Source: Gemmatimonas phototrophica (GTDB taxonomy: Bacteria > Gemmatimonadota > Gemmatimonadetes > Gemmatimonadales > Gemmatimonadaceae). From it: a DNA stretch of 11,526 nucleotides. The notes under the pieces are model-generated. The model searched no databases, was not told the DNA's origin, and was given only the letters and a program-made list of their open reading frames with translations. The translations under genes and the position numbers were made by a program. This document shows positions 1 through 5,539 of this stretch, in pieces. Numbering within the stretch: position 1 is the first letter of the stretch; each line of letters opens with the position of its first letter. The stretch is from assembly GCA_945870175.1 (NCBI GenBank), contig CAMBRJ010000047.1, forward strand, positions 1 through 11,526, in the 5' to 3' direction.

Positions 1-455
1 TGCTGTCGGCGCACACAGGGGACGGGATGGATCGTCTCGTCAACGCGATCACCGAGCGACTACCGGAAAGTCCCTATCTCTATCCGGCCGACGAACTCTC
101 CACCCAGCCGGTGAAGTTCTTCTGCGCCGAGTTCGTACGCGAAACCGCGCTCGAGCAACTCGGTGATGAATTGCCGCATGCCCTGGCCTGTGAAATTGAG
201 GAGTTTCGCGAGGGCTCAACGCCGCTGTACATTCGGGCGGTCCTCCACGTCGAACGCGACAGCCAGAAACGGATTGTGATCGGAGCCAACGGACAGCAAA
301 TCAAGAAGCTTGGCCGCGTAGCGCGCGAGAAAATCGAGCGCTTCGTCGGCCAACCCGTATACCTCGATCTGTGGGTGAAAGTCCTCCCCAACTGGCGCCG
401 GAATCGAAATGCCGTGCTGCGGTTGGGATACGGCGAACCGAACGAAAAGACGTGA
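1..455 (+). CDS. era: GTPase Era, C-terminal part (5' end outside window)
   Basis: Era is an essential GTPase that binds the 3' end of 16S rRNA and assists 30S ribosome maturation. Only its end is present. The frame is open from base 3, and the first residues read LSAHTGDGMDRL, where SA is the G5 nucleotide-binding motif. Era therefore begins upstream, and the ATG at 27 is an internal Met. The linker LPESPYLYPADEL is typical of the family. It is followed by the KH RNA-binding domain, with the GxxG loop VIGANGQQIKKLG near bases 273-315 and the characteristic tail PVYLDLWVKVLPNWRRN. The stop codon TGA at 453-455 overlaps the GTG start of the next gene, suggesting translational coupling. The GTPase domain (G1-G4) is outside the window. 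The identification is firm because both G5 and the KH/C-terminal signature are visible. Confidence 0.96.
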   Translation, partial: LSAHTGDGMDRLVNAITERLPESPYLYPADELSTQPVKFFCAEFVRETALEQLGDELPHALACEIEEFREGSTPLYIRAVLHVERDSQKRIVIGANGQQIKKLGRVAREKIERFVGQPVYLDLWVKVLPNWRRNRNAVLRLGYGEPNEKT

Positions 456-1438
456 GACGCGGGCGACCATGGCTTGATCGGTGCGTGCGGGCAGCGGTCG
501 TGCTCGCATTAAGCGCGAGCATGGCCGCGAACGCCCGCGCGCAGAACGGGGGACTCTTTCTACTGGTCCCGTTCGGAGCCCATGCGGTCGCCCTCGGAGA
601 GGCTGTCGTGGCCGATTCCACGTTAGGCACAGAATCCATGTGGTGGAACCCGGCCGCCTTGGCGCGCCTCGGCAAAAAGGAAGTCGCCGTGCACCATTCA
701 CAGACATTGATCGCTACCAGCGATATGCTCACGTTTGCGCTTCCCTCACGTGTCCTTGGGACGATCGCAGCGTCGGCGTATCTGGTGAACTACGGTGATC
801 AGGCGGCAACCGACCCCGTCAATGGCACCGAAATCGGCACTATCACCAATCGGAATTACCAACTCGCTCTATCGTATGCGACGCCGGTTGGGAAACGATT
901 GAACGCCGGCGTGACGTATAAGTTCATCATGCTGCGCTTCCAGTGCACGGGAGTTTGCGGCAACGTGCCCGTCATTTCTGGCTCCACGAGTGCGTTGGAC
1001 CTCGGTGCGCAGTACGTGCTGCCGACGTCCCTGCCGGTCACCATCGGCGCGTCGGTGCGCAACATCGGCCCGGCCTTGCAAGTGAAAGATGCCGAGCAGG
1101 CCGATCCGCTCCCGCGAATTATTCAAGTGGGAGGGAAGGCACGCGTGCCGCTGCAGTCGCTGAACGAAGCCGGTGCGTCGCTCGATGTCACCCTGGATGT
1201 CCAAAGCGCTGCGGCCTTGAATGGTGCCGCCGGCGGCCTTGGTCTCATTCTGGGATACAGAGATGTCGCGTTCCTTCGCGCAGGCTACAAGCTGCAGCCA
1301 GGCGACGCGAAAGGGCCTTCCATCGGATTGGGCTTCCAGCGTGGAGGGTTTGCGCTGGACCTCGCTCGGCGGTTTGACGCGGCGTCGGCGCAACTCGGTG
1401 AGCCGCCCACGTACATCTCGCTGCGGGCACGCTTCTGA
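452..1438 (+). CDS. PorV/PorQ-like outer-membrane beta-barrel protein
   Basis: This 328-aa protein is probably an outer-membrane beta-barrel of the PorV/PorQ (UPF0164-like) family, which includes accessory proteins of type IX secretion in Bacteroidetes. I chose the GTG at 452 because it gives a clean signal peptide: RR-rich start, hydrophobic AAVVLALSASMAA, then ANARA before Q31. It also overlaps the era stop as GTGA. An upstream ATG at 371 would overlap era by 85 bases and put about 27 non-signal residues in front. The mature N-terminus has the family pattern, with a Gly/Ala-rich strand, VADSTLGTESMWWNPAALA, then alternating beta-strands (LALSYATPVGKRLNAGVTYKF, GASVRNIGPAL) ending in the aromatic terminus SLRARF, as expected for BamA-dependent insertion. 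A real role in type IX secretion is unproven, since no other T9SS gene is in view. The stop overlaps the next start as TGATG. Confidence 0.8.
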   Translation: MRRGRPWLDRCVRAAVVLALSASMAANARAQNGGLFLLVPFGAHAVALGEAVVADSTLGTESMWWNPAALARLGKKEVAVHHSQTLIATSDMLTFALPSRVLGTIAASAYLVNYGDQAATDPVNGTEIGTITNRNYQLALSYATPVGKRLNAGVTYKFIMLRFQCTGVCGNVPVISGSTSALDLGAQYVLPTSLPVTIGASVRNIGPALQVKDAEQADPLPRIIQVGGKARVPLQSLNEAGASLDVTLDVQSAAALNGAAGGLGLILGYRDVAFLRAGYKLQPGDAKGPSIGLGFQRGGFALDLARRFDAASAQLGEPPTYISLRARF

Positions 1439-2370
1439 TGCGGCCTGCGGCCCTGATCGTGACGAGCGGTCTGTTCGCCATGCTGACGGCTTCAGTCGTA
1501 CTCGCACAAGCCGCGATGCCGGTGGCGCTTCAATCCGCGACGGCGCGGAGCGCGGCGATCCCGGAGCACCGCGGGCAAGGCGATGTGCCGCTGTCAACCG
1601 ACAGGACCTGGTTGTCGCCCTTGAGCGATCGCGCCCCATGGTGGGCGCCTGTCCTCTCGGGCGTGGTGCCCGGGGCTGGCCAGTTTGCGATGGGACAGCA
1701 GCGCAGCGTCGGATATCTGGTGGCCGAGGGCTACCTCATCATCCAACAGGTGCGCGCTCGTCGAGACGCCAATCGGGATCGCGACGCCTATCGCGCATTG
1801 GCCTTCGACGTGGCGCGCCAGTGGTTCGGGGGCGAGCGGCCTCGCGGGAGCTGGGATTACTACGAGTCGATGGAGAAGTATCTCGAGAGCGGCACCTATG
1901 ATCGCATTCCTGGCGGCGCGCTCGATCCCGAGACCGACGAGTCGACCTACAACGGCGCGCGGTGGCTGCTCGCGCGGGAAACGTACTGGCTGAATCCAGC
2001 CGTCGCGCCTGCCCTCGGCAGTCCGGAGTATCAACGCGCGCTCGCCTTTTATCAGTCGCGTGCGGTCCGGCCTGCCTACCAGTGGAGTTGGCGAGACGCC
2101 CAATTGGAGCGTGATGTGTACGCGCAAACCATCGCCAGCGCGAATCGCAGCGGACAGCGGGCGGTGAACTACGTCGGATTGATCGGGGCGAATCACTTGG
2201 TCAGCCTGATCGACGCCTACGTAAGCGTCCGCGTTCGGCGGTTTGGCGGCGCCGGCGTGGTCGGCCTGAGCCTAGAGAGCGTTCACACCGTCGTCGAATC
2301 GGTGGGCGACCCGCGAGACGGGAGGCGACAGGTGCGTACCGCCTTTCGTCTCGTCCCAAGCGTTCGCTAG
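1438..2370 (+). CDS. Exported protein of unknown function (DUF5683-like motif)
   Basis: I do not recognise a defined function for this 310-aa protein. It begins at an ATG sharing its A with the TGA of the PorV-like gene (TGATG), so coupled translation is likely. Residues 1-23 form a signal peptide (hydrophobic ALIVTSGLFAMLTASVV, then VLA before Q24). Residues 71-102 hold a Gly/Pro-rich hydrophobic segment (PVLSGVVPGAGQFAMGQ, then GYLVAEGYLII) that resembles the LPG.GQ..NGQ pattern of DUF5683-type membrane proteins of Bacteroidetes and relatives. The middle is rich in Trp, Tyr and Arg, with WDYYESMEKYL near 139-149. Near 248-268 is a second conserved-looking hydrophobic stretch, LIGANHLVSLIDAYVSVRV. 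It may be a periplasmic or membrane-associated partner of the upstream barrel protein. That is inferred only from coupling and shared export. Confidence 0.72.
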   Translation: MRPAALIVTSGLFAMLTASVVLAQAAMPVALQSATARSAAIPEHRGQGDVPLSTDRTWLSPLSDRAPWWAPVLSGVVPGAGQFAMGQQRSVGYLVAEGYLIIQQVRARRDANRDRDAYRALAFDVARQWFGGERPRGSWDYYESMEKYLESGTYDRIPGGALDPETDESTYNGARWLLARETYWLNPAVAPALGSPEYQRALAFYQSRAVRPAYQWSWRDAQLERDVYAQTIASANRSGQRAVNYVGLIGANHLVSLIDAYVSVRVRRFGGAGVVGLSLESVHTVVESVGDPRDGRRQVRTAFRLVPSVR

Positions 2371-2630
2371 CTCTCATCACGTGCTGGGGAATTCAGGGGC
2401 GTAGTCGGGGAACGGACGGCCGTCACGAATCACCATATTCTGACGCGTCATGTGATCGCCGACACATCGTGCCGAACGGCGGGAGCTGATCGTCTGTTCT
2501 GAGGTGGCGTGGCACACGGCGGTCCGGTCCGGCACCGCGGTCGACCGCGAGTGTGCTCTGGTCGCGTGAGTGAGTGCGGTCCGGTCTTTCGGTGTTGGCG
2601 CCCATTTCCACTTCGATCCACGCTTCGACG
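2371..2630. other. Intergenic gap between the exported-protein gene and the GGDEF gene
   Basis: These 260 bases contain no coding frame I can support. Short open frames exist on the minus strand, but they share no recognisable domain and look like high-GC shadows. I see no T-tract terminator after the upstream gene and no convincing -35/-10 pair. The most structured part is the direct-repeat and palindrome arrangement at 2519-2586. The region probably carries the promoter and control site of the downstream GGDEF gene, by position alone. A GTG at 2574 would extend that gene into this gap by 19 codons, but the added residues show no conserved feature. Confidence 0.5.
2519..2586. repeat. 11-bp direct repeats flanking a 14-bp perfect palindrome
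   Basis: GCGGTCCGGTC occurs at 2519-2529 and again at 2576-2586, 57 bases apart. Between them lies the perfect palindrome CGCGGTCGACCGCG at 2536-2549. The arrangement sits 45-112 bases before the chosen start of the GGDEF gene, the usual place for an operator. No known regulator consensus is recognised. In GC-rich DNA short palindromes arise by chance, so function is a suggestion only. Confidence 0.4.
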
Positions 2631-3659
2631 ATGACCACACCCGGCTTCAACGAACACGTCGCGGTTCATCTGACCCCTGGTCAGGATGAACCGTCGTGGT
2701 TGACGGCGTGGTGGGAAGCGGCGCGGATTCCGCGGCAGCAGACGTCCGATGCCGCGGGGGTGTGCCCCTTGGCGATGAAGTCGCGTCCTCGGCTTATTCT
2801 GATCGACGCGCGTGGCGATGCCGAATGGGAGGCGCTCGCCGTTGGGACATGCCGTCGTCTCAAGCGCGATGCATACACCGCGATCGTCCCCGTGCTCGTC
2901 ATCATGCCGGCGGAGCGCTTCGCCGACGCCTTCGACGCGGGCGCGGATGAGGTCCTCAGGGGCGATGTGAGCGATCAGGAGGCGACGGCTCGCTTATCGG
3001 CGATGCTGCGACGAAGCGATCGCGACACCGACGTGCACCCGTCGACCCGGCTGCCCGGCACGCGGGAAATCGAAGCCGAGTTGAGCCGGCGCGTGTCGTC
3101 CGGGGCAAAGTTCGGGGCGTGCTACGCCGACCTCGACCACTTCAAGGAGTTCAACGACCGCTACGGGTATCACCACGGCGACCAGGTGATTCGACTCGTG
3201 GCGCGCGTGCTGCACGACGTCGTCAAGGGCCTGTGCGCCGAGGAGGGATTCGTGGGGCACATTGGGGGGGACGATTTTCTCTACACCATCCCGCTCGCCG
3301 CCGTCCCCAGAGTGTGCGACGAAGTCATCCGGGTCTTCGACGAACTGATTCCGTGGCAGTATTCCGAGCAGGACCGTCGTGTGGGATATTTCTTTGGGAA
3401 GGATCGACGCGGCCAGCTGCATCGCGTGCCGCTGATGACGCTGTCCGTCGGCGTTGTCACCAATCAGCGCCGGCATTTCACACGGGGTATCGAGGTCAGC
3501 GAGTTGGCGACGGAAATGAAGAGTTACGCAAAAACACTGTCGGGTTCCGTCTGGGCGGTCGATCGTCGACGGGATGAACCGGCGGCACCTGCGTCGGCGG
3601 GTGCGTCGATCGATGCGCTGCGCGCGCGACAGGGCATGCGCAGCGTAGGAGGAGCGTGA
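2631..3659 (+). CDS. GGDEF-domain protein with degenerate receiver-like N-terminus and GGDDF motif
   Basis: A 342-aa signalling protein of the diguanylate-cyclase fold. Residues 53-128 resemble a response-regulator receiver: strand LILIDARGD, then IVPVLVIMPAERFADAFDAGADEVL. The switch Lys-Pro expected after GAD..L is absent, so phosphorylation is doubtful. The GGDEF domain spans about 140-312: STRLPGTREIE, the metal-binding segment YADLDHFKEFND (D167, D169), HHGDQV, and signature GGDDF at 212-216 instead of GGDEF or GGEEF. No RxxD inhibitory site precedes the signature. The C-terminal pattern PLMTLSVGVVTN, then MKSYAKTLSGS and DRRR, matches a recognisable receiver–GGDEF subgroup. It may make c-di-GMP weakly, or bind GTP or c-di-GMP as a sensor. 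The start is uncertain: ATG 2631 has no clear ribosome binding site, and GTG 2574 is the alternative. The stop overlaps the next ATG. Confidence 0.8.
   Translation: MTTPGFNEHVAVHLTPGQDEPSWLTAWWEAARIPRQQTSDAAGVCPLAMKSRPRLILIDARGDAEWEALAVGTCRRLKRDAYTAIVPVLVIMPAERFADAFDAGADEVLRGDVSDQEATARLSAMLRRSDRDTDVHPSTRLPGTREIEAELSRRVSSGAKFGACYADLDHFKEFNDRYGYHHGDQVIRLVARVLHDVVKGLCAEEGFVGHIGGDDFLYTIPLAAVPRVCDEVIRVFDELIPWQYSEQDRRVGYFFGKDRRGQLHRVPLMTLSVGVVTNQRRHFTRGIEVSELATEMKSYAKTLSGSVWAVDRRRDEPAAPASAGASIDALRARQGMRSVGGA
3647..3652 (+). promoter_or_regulatory. Ribosome binding site AGGAGG for the zinc-ribbon gene
   Basis: A perfect AGGAGG lies inside the last codons of the GGDEF gene, six bases before ATG 3659 and three before GTG 3656. 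The better spacing favours ATG 3659, whose A is the last base of the upstream TGA. Confidence 0.75.
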
Positions 3660-4285
3660 TGACGGTCTCGTGTCCGGACTGCAAGTCGGTCTTTCGCGTC
3701 GATCCCGCCAAGGTGCCGGCGACAGGCGTGCGCGCGCGTTGCTCGGTCTGCGGTGGGGTGATTGCGATCGCTGGAGGGACGCTGCCGGTCTCGGTGACGC
3801 CGGCGTCGTCCGCCGCCGCGGTGGCACCGCTCGGAGCCGGGCGCTCGCGGCCCACGCCGGCCTCCCTCGCGCCAGCCGGCAGCTCGGTGCCAGCGGCCGA
3901 CAGAGCCTTGACGCCGCCGGCGCCCGCCGCGCTGCCGTTCGCGAGGTCGGCCGACCATCCTGCGGCCACGCTGACCCCCATCTCGTCATCGGCGACGGCG
4001 ACACCCTCCGCCGGGAAGCGTCCCATTAATCCCTTCCTGCGTGCCGATCCGGTACAGCGCGCGCGGCGGCTCGCCCGGGCACTGGTCTCCGATTTGGTGG
4101 CGTATCATCCGCAGAAGCGCGATGAAGGCCTTCGCGATGGCACGCTGCGGCAGCTCTTTCGCGAGGAAATCAAGAAGAGCTACGAAGAATACCTGGAGCA
4201 GGTCGGGCGCGACGTCGCGGAGCACTCGCCGCACTTTCAGGAAGCCCTCAACGAGATTCTGGCGGGTGGCCGCCGTTTGTTCTGA
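3659..4285 (+). CDS. MJ0042-type zinc-ribbon protein with a conserved C-terminal domain
   Basis: A 208-aa protein in three parts. Residues 1-36 form a zinc ribbon with CPDC (C5, C8) and CSVC (C28, C31), matching the MJ0042/zinc_ribbon_5 pattern (CPxC, FRVDPAKVP, RARCSVCG). Residues about 40-126 are a low-complexity Ala/Pro/Ser linker, probably unstructured. Residues 127-208 form a compact, charged, helical domain (RRLARALVSDLVAYHPQKR, GTLRQLFREEIKKSYEEYL, then FQEALNEILAGGRRLF), a tail I associate with similar zinc-ribbon proteins in Gemmatimonadota and deltaproteobacteria. No transmembrane segment is evident. The start overlaps the GGDEF stop, so the two proteins are likely made together and may share a signalling or regulatory task; this is inferred from coupling only. 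The biochemical role is unknown. Confidence 0.78.
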   Translation: MTVSCPDCKSVFRVDPAKVPATGVRARCSVCGGVIAIAGGTLPVSVTPASSAAAVAPLGAGRSRPTPASLAPAGSSVPAADRALTPPAPAALPFARSADHPAATLTPISSSATATPSAGKRPINPFLRADPVQRARRLARALVSDLVAYHPQKRDEGLRDGTLRQLFREEIKKSYEEYLEQVGRDVAEHSPHFQEALNEILAGGRRLF

Positions 4286-4363
4286 TTCTGCCGCTGGAAG
4301 CCAGTGCGATCTCCGGGTACCTTCCCTGTCACTCGAATGCTGGTAACAGCTGGTGACACTTCG

Positions 4364-4390
4364 GGCCGCTCTCCTGCGCGGAGGGCGGCT
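4364..4390 (+). promoter_or_regulatory. GC-rich hairpin in the prfB leader (terminator-like, no T-tract)
   Basis: GCCGCTCTCC (4365-4374) pairs with GGAGGGCGGC (4380-4389) around the loop TGCGC: ten pairs including one G-T, plus a possible outer G-T. No run of T follows, so a standard intrinsic terminator is unlikely. It ends 24 bases before the prfB start codon. It could mark the 3' end of the upstream transcript, act as a leader structure affecting prfB initiation, or be incidental. Confidence 0.45.
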
Positions 4391-4402
4391 CGCGTCGTAC
4401 GT

Positions 4403-4407
4403 GGAGG
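4403..4407 (+). promoter_or_regulatory. Ribosome binding site GGAGG for prfB, fixes the true start
   Basis: GGAGG lies six bases before ATG 4414, ideal spacing. This supports initiation at 4414 in the zero frame, upstream of the programmed frameshift, rather than at any Met in the long downstream frame. Confidence 0.8.
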
Positions 4408-4413
4408 CATGGC

Positions 4414-5539
4414 ATGCAGGATGGAGAACGACTCAGGGTCTTGACACGGTCGGAAGAGCGGATCGTGGACATGCGGAGGTATCTTTGACGTCGACGCCAA
4501 GCGCTCGACGCTGAGCGCGTATGAGAATGAGATGTCCGACGGCGCCTTCTGGAATGATCAGGAGCATGCGCGCGACATTGTCCAGCAGGTCAAGGTGCTC
4601 AAGGGATGGATCGAGCCAATCGACTCACTGAGTGCGCGTATCGAATCAGCGCGTGAGATCGACGAGCTGCTTGCCCTCGAGCCGGACAAGGTCATGTCCA
4701 AGGACCTCGATGCGGAGACCGAACGGATCGTCGAGGAACTCGACGCGTTCGAGCTGAAGTCACTCCTCCGCGGACGCGATGACTTCCGCGATGCGCAGAT
4801 CGAAATCAGTGCCGGCGCCGGTGGCACCGAGGCGCAGGACTGGGCGGAGATGATCATGCGCATGTACACGCGCTGGGCCGAGCGCAAAGGGTTCGAGCTC
4901 CAGATGCTCGACCTCAGCGAAGGGGAAGAAGCCGGAATCAAGGGCGCCGTGATCGAGATCAAGGGCCAGTATGCCTATGGCTTCCTGCGCCCGGAGTCCG
5001 GCGTGCACCGGCTCGTTCGCATCTCGCCGTTCGACTCGCAAGCGCGGCGACATACGAGCTTCGCCTCGGTGTTCGTCTATCCGGTCGTGGACGAAGAGAT
5101 CAACATCGAGATCCGCGACGAAGACCTCCGGATCGATGTGTATCGCGCCTCCGGCGCGGGCGGACAGCACGTGAACAAGACGTCGTCCGCCGTCCGCATC
5201 ACGCACATGCCGACCGGTCTCGTGTGTGCGTCGCAGGCCGAGCGCTCGCAATTCAAGAATAAGGCGACGGCCATGAAGCAGCTCAAGAACAAGCTGTATC
5301 AGCGCGAGTCTGACAAGCTGGCCGCCGCCAAGGCCCTCCTCGATGCCGACAAGCAGGACGTGTCATTCGGCAGCCAGATCCGCAGTTACGTCTTCCAACC
5401 GTACACGATGGTCAACGATCACCGCACCGAGCTCAAGATCGCCGACGTCCAAAGGGTCATGGACGGCGGGATCGATCCGTTTATCCAGGCGTACCTGAAG
5501 CAGGAGAGCGAAGAGAAGGCGGAGGGACGCCCGCTGTGA
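4414..5539 (+). CDS. prfB: Peptide chain release factor 2, made by programmed +1 frameshift
   Basis: RF2 recognises UGA and UAA and triggers peptidyl-tRNA hydrolysis. The gene must be read as 4414-4485 joined to 4487-5539: 24 zero-frame codons end in RRYL, then the ribosome slips +1 at CTT TGA C and continues DVDAKRSTL. The E. coli protein reads RGYLDYDAKKERL at the same place. The 374-aa product (E. coli 365) has the PCRF domain with ISAGAGGTEAQDWAEM, the stop-codon-reading tripeptide SPF at 204-206, and the catalytic GGQ at 249-251 in SGAGGQHVNKTSSAVRITH. Positions differ by one residue from E. coli. An uninterrupted frame with a Met at 4532 would lose the N-terminal helix and is not the real start. 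Frameshifting gives autoregulation: low RF2 slows termination at the internal UGA and favours the shift. The stop overlaps lysS as GTGA. Confidence 0.97.
4475..4489 (+). promoter_or_regulatory. RF2 programmed +1 frameshift site
   Basis: The elements are, in order, an internal Shine-Dalgarno-like GGAGG at 4475-4479, a three-base spacer TAT, the slippery codon CTT at 4483-4485, and the in-frame stop TGA at 4486-4488 followed by C, the weak termination context. This is the same arrangement and spacing as the E. coli prfB site (AGGGGGTATCTTTGAC). The tRNA on CUU re-pairs with UUU and the next codon read is GAC. Zero-frame termination would give a 24-aa peptide. Confidence 0.97.

Larger units (their letters stand above)
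4286..4413. other. Gap between the zinc-ribbon gene and prfB
   Basis: This 128-base stretch is the prfB leader. It contains a small inverted repeat (TGTCAC at 4327-4332 and GTGACA at 4353-4358), a strong hairpin at 4364-4390, and the prfB ribosome binding site at 4403-4407. No convincing sigma-70-type promoter is visible, although this is the largest gap in the second half of the window and the natural place for the promoter of the prfB-to-clpC unit. Confidence 0.5.

Noticed and set aside
371..451. Upstream ATG start for the PorV-like gene
   Set aside because: It overlaps era by 85 bases and buries the signal peptide behind about 27 residues; GTG 452 gives a normal signal peptide and the usual start/stop overlap.
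27..455. Era-like frame starting at ATG 27 as a complete 142-aa gene
   Set aside because: The same frame is open upstream to base 3 and encodes the G5 motif SAHTGDG, so this is the tail of a longer Era, not a small KH-only protein.
2377..2640. Minus-strand 87-aa frame in the gap, with a protein-like tail (MVIRDGRPFPDYAPEFPST)
   Set aside because: The tail looks almost natural, but the rest is Ser/Thr/Arg-rich shadow sequence, three overlapping minus-strand frames compete here, and no ribosome binding site or domain supports it. A protein search of the tail would settle it.
2994..4004. Long minus-strand frame of 336 codons opposite the GGDEF and zinc-ribbon genes
   Set aside because: Arg/Pro/Ser-rich translation without domains; a usual antisense artefact of high-GC third positions over two well-supported genes.
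4327..4358. Inverted repeat TGTCAC/GTGACA in the prfB leader as an operator
   Set aside because: Only six bases per arm with a 20-base spacer; expected by chance and not tied to a known regulator.
4441..4446. TTGACA as a -35 promoter element
   Set aside because: It lies inside the first codons of prfB, and no -10-like hexamer is found 16-18 bases downstream.
4532..5539. prfB as a 335-aa gene starting at ATG 4532
   Set aside because: This Met is an internal residue; the conserved N-terminus and frameshift site upstream show the true gene begins at 4414.
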